A stretch of 64,000 bases of DNA from Adhaeribacter pallidiroseus (GTDB lineage: Bacteria; Bacteroidota; Bacteroidia; Cytophagales; Hymenobacteraceae): the NCBI RefSeq assembly GCF_003340495.1, contig NZ_QASA01000001.1:1674001-1738000 (forward strand). Direction: 5' to 3'. Below, one piece after another: positions 54,903 to 64,000 of the stretch. The translations under genes were made by a program, and so were the position numbers. The stretch's first letter is position 1, and the number at the start of each line of letters is the position of its first letter. The notes under the pieces are model-generated. The model searched no databases and was not told the origin of the DNA. It saw nothing but the letters and a program-made list of their open reading frames with translations.

Positions 54903-56192
54903 TTATTTTTCAACTTTTTCCCCACTGATAAAAACCCCGTTCAGTTTTCTTACATTCCGGATATCTGTCAAAGGATCAGCATCTAACACCAAGAAGTCGG
55001 CCCAGTTGCCCCGGGTTAAGGTGCCGACATTTTTTAAGCCCAGGTAATGGGCGGCATTTTTAGTTGCGGCTGTAATAATTTGACGAGGAGTAAGTCCGGC
55101 TTCGGCCATCATTTCCATTTCCAGGTGCTCAAAGTAACCCATAAACCGGGCCGGCATGCCACTATCCGTGCCGAACACAATGGGAATACCTTGGTCGCTT
55201 AGTTTTTTTAAATTGGCCATGGCCGTAGGCAGTTGCTGCTGATACGTTTGGGCGCTTTTGCTTTGGCGCATTTGCGATTGGCGCGCCGGATCTATTAATG
55301 GTTGGATGGTAAGACTATCGTACTCGCGCCGGAAGAAAGGGTCCTGAAAGAACGCGGCCGTATCGCCGTATACAAACGTGGATAGTTCGCGGGTGAGGGT
55401 AGGGCAATAGCCTGCTTTCTTCTTTTTTAAAAGTTGAATAAAGGCGGCATCTACCGGTTGGTCGCGCACGCTGTGGGCCAGTAGATCTGAACCGGCCAAA
55501 AGTAAATCCCGGGCATCGGCCAGGGAATATAGGTGGGTAGCAATCTTGTAGCCGAGTTGGTGCGAACGTTTAATAACCGCCCGGTATACGGCAGCCGGCA
55601 TCTTGGGTGCTGTTCCGAGCTGGTCATCTACCCGGATTTTCATGAAATCGACACCCAGGCGGTGATTTTGTTCTACTACGGCCAAGGCTTCGGCGGGAGT
55701 TTTGCCGGTAATTACCTCGCCGGCAATAAATAACCGGGCCCGCTGCGTGGTGGTAGAATCGTGGATGGCCCGTAAAGGTTCGGCTTCTTTTTTATCACCT
55801 CCCAAACTTACCACGGTGGTGATGCCGTAACGGCCATAAAGTCCCAGATTATCTAACAAATTTTCCCTAGAGTAGTGGCCCGGTTCAATTCCTTTTACAT
55901 CACCCACGTGTCCATGCCCGTTGATTATGCCCGGCATAATAAACTTACCGGTTACATCCTCAATAATCGCCACTTCCGGGATTTTAACTTTGTTTCGGGG
56001 GCCCACGGCAACTACCTGGCCTTTGCGAATCAGCAGCACCCCGTCTTTAATTGGGGTACCTCCCTGGCCATTTAGGATAGTGGCCCCGGTAAATGCCTGA
56101 TAACCAGAATCAGATGTTGTTTGGTATATCTTACCCGAACTACAAGCCGAGATAAATAAGAATAAGCAAACAAGTATGTAAGTATGTTTCAT
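54903..56192 (-). CDS. Amidohydrolase family lipoprotein
   Basis: Exported metal-dependent hydrolase of 429 residues, lipobox FISAC. It belongs to the imidazolonepropionase/prolidase-like amidohydrolases: GTILNGQGGTPIKDGVLLIRKG is represented by ATILNGQGG and VLLIRKGQVV; the first metal motif is GHGHVG in place of HxH (INGHGHVGDVKG); later ligands are THLYSLADAR, LLAHSVRD and FGTDSGM. The first motif has G between the two histidines, as in many peptidase-like members. The substrate is not clear. ATG 56192 gives the lipoprotein signal. Confidence 0.86.
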   Translation of the reverse strand: MKHTYILVCLFLFISACSSGKIYQTTSDSGYQAFTGATILNGQGGTPIKDGVLLIRKGQVVAVGPRNKVKIPEVAIIEDVTGKFIMPGIINGHGHVGDVKGIEPGHYSRENLLDNLGLYGRYGITTVVSLGGDKKEAEPLRAIHDSTTTQRARLFIAGEVITGKTPAEALAVVEQNHRLGVDFMKIRVDDQLGTAPKMPAAVYRAVIKRSHQLGYKIATHLYSLADARDLLLAGSDLLAHSVRDQPVDAAFIQLLKKKKAGYCPTLTRELSTFVYGDTAAFFQDPFFRREYDSLTIQPLIDPARQSQMRQSKSAQTYQQQLPTAMANLKKLSDQGIPIVFGTDSGMPARFMGYFEHLEMEMMAEAGLTPRQIITAATKNAAHYLGLKNVGTLTRGNWADFLVLDADPLTDIRNVRKLNGVFISGEKVEK

Positions 56193-56478
56193 GGCGGCGA
56201 GTATAAACCTGTTTTTAATGCGAGTAAATACAGCTTGTCATACGGCCAATGAAAGGAAATATACCGGGTGCGCTTCATTAAATTTAAAAAAATTAATGAA
56301 GAAGGTGGAAAGATAAAGGAAACAGTACATTTACTACTCACAAAAACAGCAGTAGCAGTTTTAGAACTAGGCCGTTGCTTGGAACAGGATTAAAAAAAAT
56401 ACTTCCTTATGACCAAATTTCGGAAAAAGGTTATTAAAAATCTAAAAATTTAGGATTTGTGATTGTTCAGGGTCTGTT

Positions 56479-58482
56479 TTATTGTTTCAAAGAAGTATTT
56501 TGCCCGCCCGTTTTCACGCCGCTGGGCAAAGTGATTTTCCAGATATGCGCGTTCGATCGGCCCGCGTATTCCATAATGTATACTTCATTCCCGACCAACA
56601 CCGCATCCACCGGAGCATTAAAGTTTTCGACTAAGCGATAGGTTTTTACAAAATAATTATCGGTGGCCGGGTCGTAGGATAATTTTAAATGCAGTAAATC
56701 GCGTCCTTCTTTCCGGAGGAGGTCGTTGGTGCCGGCTCGGCCTCCACCCGTATAGCGCATCACAAAACCGTCGCCTTTAAATTCATCCGAAAGCACTTTT
56801 TTAGTATCAAAAAACAAAGCTAACGGCGAAGAGTGGGCGTTAAAAGTACTTACCGCCTGACCGGTAAGATCGCCATCTGTTACTTTACCAGATGCCACAT
56901 CGCGGTACTCATTGGCAGCCGGTCCCAGGTTTTGCACCCCCGGCGTAAATTTAACCCCTGCAGGTGGTTTGGGAAACGTAGGATCGTCGTGGAAATATTT
57001 TACAATCCAAGCGTGGGCGGATTTACTGATAAACGGATCTGTTTCGGGGCTTGGATTCCAGCCGGGATACTGCTGCGGATTATCAATCCCGCCAAATACC
57101 CAGGGAAAACCGTAATGGCGGCCCTGCCGGAGCCAGAACATATCTTCGGGCGCATCATAGTCCGGCGAGTTCGAAACACCGAATAAATTACCACTCGGGT
57201 CAAAAGCCATATCAAAGACGTTCCGCACCCCTTCGGCAAACAAATAACCATCCGCTTTTAATTTTTGCACGTCATCGGGCAAAAGTAAGTTTTTGGCATC
57301 GATGGGGAAGCGGTAAATTTTAGCGGTCAAGGCATTATCGCGGGCGTTGGGGTAAGCGCCCCGGTTATCCTGTACTTCGCCGTGGTCGGTGCGGGCTCCC
57401 GTATTCACGTAAATATATTTCCCATCCGGACTTACTTCCAGGGCATTCCAGCCGTGGTCGAAGGTAGTGGCATTGGTGCCGTATTCTACCGTATTAAATA
57501 CTTCGGTTAAGGTAGGTTTACCGGCGTTTCCAAAATCGTAACGAACGAGCCGGCCGGTAGTGCCTTTGCCATTATTGACGGAAGTGTTACCGCATAAAAA
57601 CAAACTGTTTTTGTAAAAAACGGCCCCTTGCAAACGGGTAATGCCATGGTCAGTCGCCGAGAATACTTTTTGGTAACGAGCGTCCTTTTTATCGATGTTG
57701 CTGATTTTGTACACGTCACCTTCAAAAGTATTGTACCAGAATTCGCCGGTTACTGGGTGCCGGAACAAACGAATGGCCGAGGGACCTATTTCCATAACGT
57801 GCGACACCTTAATATCCGGGCGTAAGGAAGTCGGGGTTTTTATCTCCGGACCTTCTTTATTAGCCTCGGCGGCTGGGGTGTTGGCAGTAGAGGCGGGTGG
57901 AGCTGCCGGCCCAATATTTTGCTTAGGTTCCGGCGATTTGGTAGCGGCAGTTTTGGTTTCTTTAGGAACCGAAGGAGCCGTAGTGGGTTTGGTAGTTGGT
58001 TTGGCAACGGCATTACCGGCCGGAGCCGCTGCCGTAGCGGATTTATCCGGAACTTCCCCTAATTTGCGCAAATAAGCCACCAACTGCCATCTTTGCTCTT
58101 CCGATAAAGATTCTTTAAAAGGCGGCATATTGCCCCGACCTTCCGCTAATTTCCAGAACAAGGCCCCATCACTTTGTTTTTGCACCACCGGGGCATGGAA
58201 ATTAGCCGGTTTTATTCCCATAGCTCCTCCGGCGGCCCCGTCGCCGTAACCGTTTTCGCCGTGGCAAGGCGAACAATACATCACAAAAAGCTCTTCGCCC
58301 TGGGTTAAAGTAAGCGGCTCTACCGGATAAGGATTTTTAATTTTATCGGCGGAAGGCGGGGCTACCCATCGGCCACCATCCTGCAAAATGGTAGAAGAGC
58401 CTTTATTGGATATATAGGACGAAAGAGCGCAAGTAGCAATGCTAGCGGCTAATAAATACGGGATAAATCTTGGTTTGCGCAT
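56479..58482 (-). CDS. Cytochrome c fused to PQQ-dehydrogenase-like beta-propeller
   Basis: Exported protein of 667 residues. A signal or anchor (IPYLLAASIATCALSSYI) is followed by a cytochrome c domain with C70-SPC-H74 and axial M119 (GNMPPFKESL). A linker rich in Ala, Pro, Thr and Lys (about 145-225) leads to a six-bladed propeller (about 230-667): HPVTGEFWYNTFEGDVYKI, DHGWNALEVSPDGKYIYVN, GVRNVFDMAFDPSGNLFGVS, HYGFPWVFGGIDNPQQYPGW, ending AVLVGNEVYIMEYAG. A sugar-type dehydrogenase passing electrons to its own heme is likely. A second copy without the heme lies at 62416. ATG 58482 starts the signal. Confidence 0.88.
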   Translation of the reverse strand: MRKPRFIPYLLAASIATCALSSYISNKGSSTILQDGGRWVAPPSADKIKNPYPVEPLTLTQGEELFVMYCSPCHGENGYGDGAAGGAMGIKPANFHAPVVQKQSDGALFWKLAEGRGNMPPFKESLSEEQRWQLVAYLRKLGEVPDKSATAAAPAGNAVAKPTTKPTTAPSVPKETKTAATKSPEPKQNIGPAAPPASTANTPAAEANKEGPEIKTPTSLRPDIKVSHVMEIGPSAIRLFRHPVTGEFWYNTFEGDVYKISNIDKKDARYQKVFSATDHGITRLQGAVFYKNSLFLCGNTSVNNGKGTTGRLVRYDFGNAGKPTLTEVFNTVEYGTNATTFDHGWNALEVSPDGKYIYVNTGARTDHGEVQDNRGAYPNARDNALTAKIYRFPIDAKNLLLPDDVQKLKADGYLFAEGVRNVFDMAFDPSGNLFGVSNSPDYDAPEDMFWLRQGRHYGFPWVFGGIDNPQQYPGWNPSPETDPFISKSAHAWIVKYFHDDPTFPKPPAGVKFTPGVQNLGPAANEYRDVASGKVTDGDLTGQAVSTFNAHSSPLALFFDTKKVLSDEFKGDGFVMRYTGGGRAGTNDLLRKEGRDLLHLKLSYDPATDNYFVKTYRLVENFNAPVDAVLVGNEVYIMEYAGRSNAHIWKITLPSGVKTGGQNTSLKQ

Positions 58483-58854
58483 GGATAATTTAAAAATCAG
58501 CACTTAGGGCTTCGCCAAAAAATTAAAGATTATGAATCAGAAATAAAGGTCTAAAAAGAATAACTGGAAAATTTTGGCTAGCCAATACTATAACCCCGAG
58601 CCAAGGCATAAAATTTAAAAAACTTATATCCTCTAGAAAACTGGCTAGTGCTTTATTGACTTTCTAGAATTTCTGTTTTACCTAACTTTAGTACTTACCC
58701 AAAAGAACTGAAAATGGCTGGTGCAGAAACAACCAACAACCTAAAAACTACGAATCCCGGTGCCGCAATTATTTTGTCTGTTCGGCTAAGTTTTAATTTA
58801 ACATCTTATAATATTAACCTCATTGTCAGAAAGGAGCATTCATTGTCTTGGTGC
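58483..58854. other. Spacer between dehydrogenase and PLP protein genes
   Basis: No gene. An AAATTTAAAAA motif is at 58611-58621. An AC-rich stretch near 58,727 (ACAACCAACAACC) recalls the heptad arrays but is not in clear phase. Confidence 0.4.
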
Positions 58855-60540
58855 TTAACTCGATAAAGGCGGCCCGATTGGTACAAAGATGGTTTGGTGC
58901 GAACTGGGGTAAGCGTATTTTTTGGCGGTGAATTTAGCCGTTAGGTATTCGCCCATGTGAATGTCCCCGGACATGGTATCGCCGGAAACTTTTCCGGAAA
59001 ACGTAAAGTTAATGCCGTCGCCGGGAGCGTGGTACATGCTCCGGAACTTTACCTGGTCGCCCTCCATGGTGCCCGACATATCCCGGATTTCAAAGTCGCC
59101 TTTGTGCGAGCCTTGTATCCAGTTGCCGTCTTGTTGTTCAATAAACAGAGTATGCTGGCTCTGGCTATTAAAGAATTGAATGGTCGCATCCCATCGGCCG
59201 GTAATAGTGGTAGCAGGAGCTTTTAATGTAGTCACACGGGTAGGGCGTTTCCGGGAAAGTGCGTCGTAAATGCGATCGGCCACAATCTTATCGTTGCCGG
59301 GTTGCATCATCCAGGAGCTAATCGATAAACCGGTTACATTTGGGTCGGGCGTGCCGTTGCGGTTACCGTTGTAGGTACTCAGGGCAATGCGGGGTTTAGT
59401 GCTCGACAATTCGTTGGCTACGTCTATCCCGATAATGTTTAGTTTGGCGGGATCCCAGGAAATAATTAGAGTAGGAGTACGGTTGGCTAAGCCGGTTGGT
59501 TCTTTTACCGAGGTCTGTACGCCATCAATTTTTTTAACCCGGTTGGCAATGGTATCTAAATAGCCCATCCAGGTTTTGTATTCTTTGTCATGGTCGCGTT
59601 TTACCCAGGTTTCCACGGCGGCCAACATACCCATTACTTCTTCGCGGCCTACTTTATTGTCGCGGCCCGGACCGTGGTGCGGAGCGCTGGCCTGCCAGGC
59701 CGCCATTAAAATATCCTTTTTACCTAATAATAAACCGGCGCATTGCGGTCCACGGATACCTTTACCCCCGCTGTAGGCTACTACCGAGGCTCCTTTCTGC
59801 AAATGTACGTTCGGGATGGTTAAAATCTCGGCGGCCGCATCTACCAGAATAGGTACATTCTTCGGTTTGGCAATGGCCGCAATACTTTCCAACGACAAAG
59901 GGCCCGATGCCGGTAACCCATCGGCGTTGGCGTAGATCATGGCCGTACGCGGGCTAATGGCACTGCGCAACTCGTCTTCTGAGTCTACCATAATAATTTT
60001 TACCCCGATGTTGCGGATGGCGTGGTCGTATACGTTTCGTGAGTCTTTCGGAATAATTACTTCTGTTTTATCAAACCCGGCCAGGTCCGGAATGCGGATC
60101 AGTTTTTCCGGGTTGCCCCCGGTGACGCAAGCGGCGGTTACGTGTTTCATCCCGGCCGCACAACCCGACGAAACCATGCCCCATTCGGCCCCGGTAATTT
60201 CCGAAAGCCGTTTCCCCACGCCCATGGCCAGTTCATCTAATTGCACAAAAAAACGACAGGCATATTCCATGGCTTCCCGTACTTCCGGCAGTTCTACCGA
60301 TGCCCCGATAATGGTAAAAGTACCGCGGCAATTAATAATGGGTTCTACCCCAATCGATTGGTAGATATTAGGGCCGGCTTTGAGCGGACCGGCTATTTCG
60401 GGGCTTTCGGTGCGCTTCATGTAATCTAACAAATCAAATTCGGTAGGCGCGGCCGGGTGGGCCATCGCTGATTGACCCGCGGCTACTACCCCGCTAATCG
60501 GTAAAACGGACAAGCCTTTTAAAATATCTCTGCGTTTCAT
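58855..60540 (-). CDS. Tat-exported SelA-like PLP protein with C-terminal beta domain
   Basis: Protein of 561 residues. It begins MKRRDILKGLSVL, a twin-arginine signal with a following hydrophobic stretch ending SAMAHP. Residues about 60-440 are a SelA-like fold type I PLP enzyme: EPIINCRGTFTIIGAS, WGMVSSGCAAGM, ILVDAAAE and the PLP lysine near 260 in YSGGKGIRGPQCAGLLLG. Cytoplasmic relatives carry out eliminations or aldol cleavages on sugars and amino acids. Residues about 455-555 are a lipocalin-like beta domain (ITGRWDATIQF, HTLFIEQQDGNWIQG, GDTMSGDIHMG). The exported PLP domain is unusual. Single gene between two propeller dehydrogenases. Confidence 0.88.
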   Translation of the reverse strand: MKRRDILKGLSVLPISGVVAAGQSAMAHPAAPTEFDLLDYMKRTESPEIAGPLKAGPNIYQSIGVEPIINCRGTFTIIGASVELPEVREAMEYACRFFVQLDELAMGVGKRLSEITGAEWGMVSSGCAAGMKHVTAACVTGGNPEKLIRIPDLAGFDKTEVIIPKDSRNVYDHAIRNIGVKIIMVDSEDELRSAISPRTAMIYANADGLPASGPLSLESIAAIAKPKNVPILVDAAAEILTIPNVHLQKGASVVAYSGGKGIRGPQCAGLLLGKKDILMAAWQASAPHHGPGRDNKVGREEVMGMLAAVETWVKRDHDKEYKTWMGYLDTIANRVKKIDGVQTSVKEPTGLANRTPTLIISWDPAKLNIIGIDVANELSSTKPRIALSTYNGNRNGTPDPNVTGLSISSWMMQPGNDKIVADRIYDALSRKRPTRVTTLKAPATTITGRWDATIQFFNSQSQHTLFIEQQDGNWIQGSHKGDFEIRDMSGTMEGDQVKFRSMYHAPGDGINFTFSGKVSGDTMSGDIHMGEYLTAKFTAKKYAYPSSHQTIFVPIGPPLSS

Positions 60541-61238
60541 ATAAATCAGGTAAAATGAGGCGGTTTCTATCTAAAAATTTAAAAAAATAACAAGGTAGTA
60601 CGTAAGAATACGGGACTTTTTAAGCCGGAACAAACGGTAACAAATTACAAATAATACAGGAGAAATACACGGATATCCCCGTAAGCGATCAGAATTTACA
60701 CTCGCTAATTTTTCCGGAATGCTTCTGTTTTTTTATTTTAAACGCTGGTACTTAACCAGCTAAGATTAACCTTTACCAAAAGTTTTTGGTGCTTTTATAA
60801 AGACACGCCGCCAGGGCGCAGGGGTGAAAAGAAATATTAAAAAAGGGGAGAAATCAAGTGAAAAATTTATGGAAGTTTATAAAAAGTAGTTCAATCAGAA
60901 AATAGCAAATGTAACAAGAACCAGTATCCTTAATAACGTGTCATTTTAACTACCCTGCCGCTCTAAATAATCTATTTTATTGGCAATAAACAGTCTTAAA
61001 ATTTTGGGTTTTCACCTTAGCTGTTAGGCTAAAGAAAAGTTTACTTGAATGGCATTTGCGCTGCTGCCTAATTTTATCGGGTGGTTACTCCCGAGCCTGG
61101 CTACGGAAATAGAACATGGTACTGCTGTTAGTTGGCACCAGCTAGTAAGGGGCATCAACTAGATAGGGCACGGAAGTAACTTCCGCGCCATAGAGTAGCC
61201 ATATTGCCATAGTAGGCGTTGAAATAACTAGGGATTTT
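60541..61238. other. Spacer of about 700 bases
   Basis: No gene. AAATTTAAAAA at 60575-60585. An AC-rich stretch near 60,628-60,655 (GGAACAAACGGTAACAAATT) may be another degraded heptad array, but its phase is unclear. Confidence 0.45.
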
Positions 61239-61820
61239 TCAATTAAAAGAATGGTCCAACACCAAGGCCAGTATGGCAAAAGTTTCGGGATTGAGGCGCA
61301 GGCGGAGTAATTGCATGGCCCGTTGTTTCTGGGTTTTTACGGTGTTGATGGAAATGCCTAAAGTAGCGGCAATTTCGTGGTTTTTCATGCCTTCCAGGTA
61401 GCCCATGCGGGAAATACGCTGACAGCTTTCGGGTAAGGTTTGCATAGCCTGGTGAATTTCCGCTAATACTTCCGACTGAATAATGTGGTTGATCACGGTG
61501 GCATCTTCTGCTTCCAAAGGGGCAAAGTTACTCTTATATTTTTCCACCACCTTTTCGTGGCGAACAATATTTAAGCTGGCATTTTTAACCGTAGAGTAAA
61601 GGAAATTTTTAATTGCCACCGGATTCTGGGAAACTTCTTCTTTATGATCCCAAAATTTAATGAAGGCCTCCTGCGCGGTGTCCTCGGCTTTGGTTTTGTC
61701 ACCTAAAATCTGAAAGGCAAAATATACTAACCGTGGGTAGTAGTTTTTAAAAAATTGTTCAAAAACTTCTTCCTGGGATAGTGCGACCAAGTCAGGCTCA
61801 GACTTTAGATTTAATTTCAT
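61239..61820 (-). CDS. ECF RNA polymerase sigma factor, FecI-like (sigma-70 family)
   Basis: Extracytoplasmic-function sigma factor of 193 residues. Region 2 is FEQFFKNYYPRLVYFAFQILG with AEDTAQEAFIKFWDHKEE; region 4 is LPESCQRISRMGYLEGMKNHEIAATLGIS, with the HTH in ISINTVKTQKQRAMQLLR. This is the common Bacteroidota form that pairs with a FecR-type anti-sigma factor, but no anti-sigma gene is adjacent here; the neighbours are spacers of 0.6-0.7 kb. Targets are unknown. ATG 61820. Confidence 0.92.
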   Translation of the reverse strand: MKLNLKSEPDLVALSQEEVFEQFFKNYYPRLVYFAFQILGDKTKAEDTAQEAFIKFWDHKEEVSQNPVAIKNFLYSTVKNASLNIVRHEKVVEKYKSNFAPLEAEDATVINHIIQSEVLAEIHQAMQTLPESCQRISRMGYLEGMKNHEIAATLGISINTVKTQKQRAMQLLRLRLNPETFAILALVLDHSFN

Positions 61821-62415
61821 AACCTTAAAGATTGGTAAGTTAAAATTTAAAGTAATTATAGTTAAAACTATTAAATAATATTAAAAACAAGATAATTTTT
61901 AAAGATAAATTTTAACAAAAGATCTACTTCTTTAATAAACCTCTAAAAATTTTAAGCTTAATTCGAAATAAATATTTTTAGGTAGACTACAATTAAGCTA
62001 GTAATCCATGTTTATGGATAGACTATTTTGTTTCCGTAATTTATTAAATACTAATTGAAATATAAAGGCTTTTTTTAAATTATAGAAATAGCTACCGCAC
62101 TTTCAAAAAAAATTATCAAAAGTATTTTATAAGTAAGTTTGTTCTTTATCTCTTTTTACCGTGAAGCACCCATCATAAAATTCACCTTAATGCTAGTAAA
62201 TATTTAGGTAAAGAGGACTAATGGAAACTGGTATTTAGTGTAAAATCATTATCCTGGAATTAAAAATCCCGGATTTTACGAGGTATAGAACCTGTAAAAT
62301 CCGGGATTTTTAATAAGAGCTTTGATCCTGTATAATTGGTACTTGAATCTTTATAATGATGATAATATTTTAAAAATTTACTTGTATTTAATTTGATCCA
62401 TACGATTATAAACCA
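61821..62415. other. AT-rich spacer between sigma factor and dehydrogenase paralog
   Basis: No gene seen. It holds a strong terminator-like hairpin at 62260-62313. Confidence 0.5.
62260..62313. terminator. Strong 20-bp hairpin, terminator of the dehydrogenase paralog
   Basis: Bases 62260-62279 are the exact reverse complement of 62294-62313; the core is AAATCCCGGATTTTAC. The loop ends AGGT and ACCT also pair, extending the stem. It follows the stop of the minus-strand gene by about 100 bases, with A/T runs at both ends. Confidence 0.8.
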
Positions 62416-63927
62416 TTACTCCGGTTTCACAAACTCGGTCATTTTAACTTTTGCATCTTTAGGTAAAGTTATTTTCCAAAGGTTGCCTGGGTTGCGCCCG
62501 CTGTATTCAATCACATAAACTTCGTTACCCACCAGCACGGCATCCGTGGCTTCTTTAAAGCCATCTACCAGGCGAGTGGTTTTTACGTAGTAATTATCCG
62601 CCGCTTTGTTGTAAGTCAGATCTAAATGTAATAAATCGGCTCCTTCTTCGGTAAAAGGCTTCATTAACACCGAACGGGCTCCCAAGGTGTAGCGGATTAC
62701 AAAGCCTTCGCCTTTTAAATCCTTAGCTAAAACATTCTTCTTGTCGAAAAATAAACCTAAAGGCGAAGCGTGGGGCGTGAACGTGCTAATGGTTACGGCG
62801 GTTTGATCGCCATCCACTACTTTGCCGGCATTGGTACGGTACTCGTTGGCAGCCGGACCCACATTTTGGATTCCCGGCGAGAACTTTACCCCGGTGGGTC
62901 TTGGGGGAAATTCCGGGTCGTTGTGAAAATACCGCACCTGCCAGGCGTGGGCAAATTTATTGATGAACGGATCGGTTTCCGGACTGGGTTGCCAATCGGG
63001 GTATTGCTGCGGGTTTTCGATACCGCCCATGACCCAGGGAAATCCGTAATGGTGGCCTTCCCGGAGCCAGAACATGTCTTCGGGCATATCGTAATCCGCG
63101 GAATTGGAAACCCCGAATAAATTACCCGTACCATCAAAAGCTAGGTCGAAGGCGTTGCGAATGCCTTCCGCGTAAAGGTAGCCTGCGGCTTTTAATTGCT
63201 CTAAGTCGTTGGGCAAAAGCAGGTTTTTAGCTGTAACCGGAAAACGAAAAATGTTGGCGGTTAAAGCACCGTTGCGGGCATTCGGGTAAAAGCCGTCGTT
63301 ATCCTGTACTTCGCCGTGGTCGGTGCGGGCTCCGCTGTTTACGTAAATATATTTTTCATCCGGGCTAATTTCCAGAGCATTCCAACCATGGTCGAAAACA
63401 GTTTTGTTAGTACCGTATTCCACTGTATTAAACACCTCGGTGAGAATGGGTTTTCCGGAGGCCGGAATATCGAACCGCACCAGACGGCCGGTAGTACCTT
63501 TACCGTTGTTAGCCGTAGTATTGCCGCACAAAAATAAGCTGTTTTTTAAAAAAATGGCACCCTGCAACCGGGGAATGCCATGGTCCTGGGCCGTGAAAAT
63601 TTTTTGACTGGTGGGGTTATCTCCCTTGTTGTTTTTAATCCGGTACACGTCCCCATCGAAGGTAGTGTACCACAAGCTGCCGGTAGAAGCCTGGTACAGC
63701 AGCCGCACGGCTTTGGGTTCCACCAACATCCAATGTTTAATCTGGATATCGGGCCGCAAAGCACGTAATGGTTTTACAGCCGGAGTTGGGGCATCTTGTA
63801 TATTCGGGGTAATTTTTTCGGGATTGGGAGTCGGTGGTTTACTATCCTGGGCAGAAGCTAAAAAAGGGGTAATTTCCATCACCCCTAAAAAATACATAGT
63901 AACTAATACAGAACGAAAAACAGGCAT
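62416..63927 (-). CDS. PQQ-dehydrogenase-like beta-propeller, paralog without heme
   Basis: Exported protein of 503 residues with a signal peptide ending FLASAQ. A short Pro-rich segment leads to a propeller closely similar to that of the 56479 gene: LRPDIQIKHWM, DHGWNALEISPDEKYIYVN, NGALTANIFRFPV, HYGFPWVMGGIENPQQYPDW and AVLVGNEVYVIEYSG. No cytochrome c domain is present. The likely role is oxidation of a sugar or related compound with an external electron acceptor. The two propellers flank the PLP and sigma genes, pointing to duplication followed by gain or loss of the heme module. ATG 63927. Confidence 0.88.
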   Translation of the reverse strand: MPVFRSVLVTMYFLGVMEITPFLASAQDSKPPTPNPEKITPNIQDAPTPAVKPLRALRPDIQIKHWMLVEPKAVRLLYQASTGSLWYTTFDGDVYRIKNNKGDNPTSQKIFTAQDHGIPRLQGAIFLKNSLFLCGNTTANNGKGTTGRLVRFDIPASGKPILTEVFNTVEYGTNKTVFDHGWNALEISPDEKYIYVNSGARTDHGEVQDNDGFYPNARNGALTANIFRFPVTAKNLLLPNDLEQLKAAGYLYAEGIRNAFDLAFDGTGNLFGVSNSADYDMPEDMFWLREGHHYGFPWVMGGIENPQQYPDWQPSPETDPFINKFAHAWQVRYFHNDPEFPPRPTGVKFSPGIQNVGPAANEYRTNAGKVVDGDQTAVTISTFTPHASPLGLFFDKKNVLAKDLKGEGFVIRYTLGARSVLMKPFTEEGADLLHLDLTYNKAADNYYVKTTRLVDGFKEATDAVLVGNEVYVIEYSGRNPGNLWKITLPKDAKVKMTEFVKPE

Positions 63928-64000
63928 GGAGTTTTTCCGGTTATTTTTTTGACGATGTGGGTAAATCTATTATGCTGCCCCTGAAAAGGATGTTTTTTTA
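63928..64000. other. Right edge
   Basis: Leader of the dehydrogenase paralog; nothing else visible. Confidence 0.5.

Noticed and set aside
60628-60655. Another copy of the heptad element
   Set aside because: AC-rich but the 7-base phase and the left end cannot be aligned with confidence; same for 58,727 and 34,050.
1-64000. tRNA or rRNA genes, CRISPR array, prophage, intact IS
   Set aside because: No GTTCRANNC arms with cloverleaf context, no spaced identical repeats, no phage or transposase motifs were seen.

Overview
The window looks like chromosome of a Bacteroidota bacterium, most probably a Cytophagales member of the Hymenobacteraceae (Adhaeribacter-like). This placement is an inference from a type IX secretion C-terminal domain, FecI-like sigma factor, TonB-type domains, DUF5916/CBM9 and GH106/GH53 enzymes, TAnnTTTG promoter boxes and AT-rich spacers between moderately AT-rich genes. 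I recognise no rRNA, tRNA, CRISPR array, prophage or intact transposase.

Layout. 1-6.6 kb is housekeeping: the start of prmC, ribD, msrC, a small outer-membrane protein, the phospholipid genes psd and cdsA, a CPBP protease and dusB. 7-11 kb holds two secreted or outer-membrane proteins, one of them a 0.9 kb-codon DUF5916 barrel. 11.5-19 kb is an unstable accessory zone: a giant membrane protein of unknown function, a decayed class C beta-lactamase-type hydrolase, a decayed propeller sensor kinase fused by deletion to a LuxR response regulator, and GC-rich repeats in inverted orientation. 19-24 kb carries a Tat-exported Gfo/Idh/MocA oxidoreductase, a complete subclass B1 metallo-beta-lactamase lipoprotein behind a remarkable double hairpin, and an aldo/keto reductase with its AraC regulator. 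24.4-30.4 kb reads as a small pectin (rhamnogalacturonan I) unit: GntR regulator, GH53 galactanase, GH106 rhamnosidase and rhamnose mutarotase, without SusC/SusD. 31-47.4 kb has a propeller-cytochrome dehydrogenase, the cold-shock-type helicase deaD, a secreted nucleoside hydrolase, a 1135-residue T9SS surface protein, and a DUF1549/DUF1553 cytochrome plus DUF1501 pair.

47.5-54 kb is a second accessory zone of small genes separated by hairpins, with a frameshifted HTH/NTF2-like gene and a Crp/Fnr gene broken by one stop codon. 54-64 kb has an outer-membrane barrel, an amidohydrolase lipoprotein, two paralogous PQQ-dehydrogenase-like propellers (one with a cytochrome c module), a Tat-exported SelA-like PLP protein and an ECF sigma factor.

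The most unusual signals are not genes. A family of about 104-nt intergenic elements, all closing with heptad-phased NNNNAAC units, occurs about six times on both strands. An 11-mer, AAATTTAAAAA, recurs about a dozen times almost only between genes. A GC-rich repeat family has three copies. I could not run searches, so family names rest on motif recognition.
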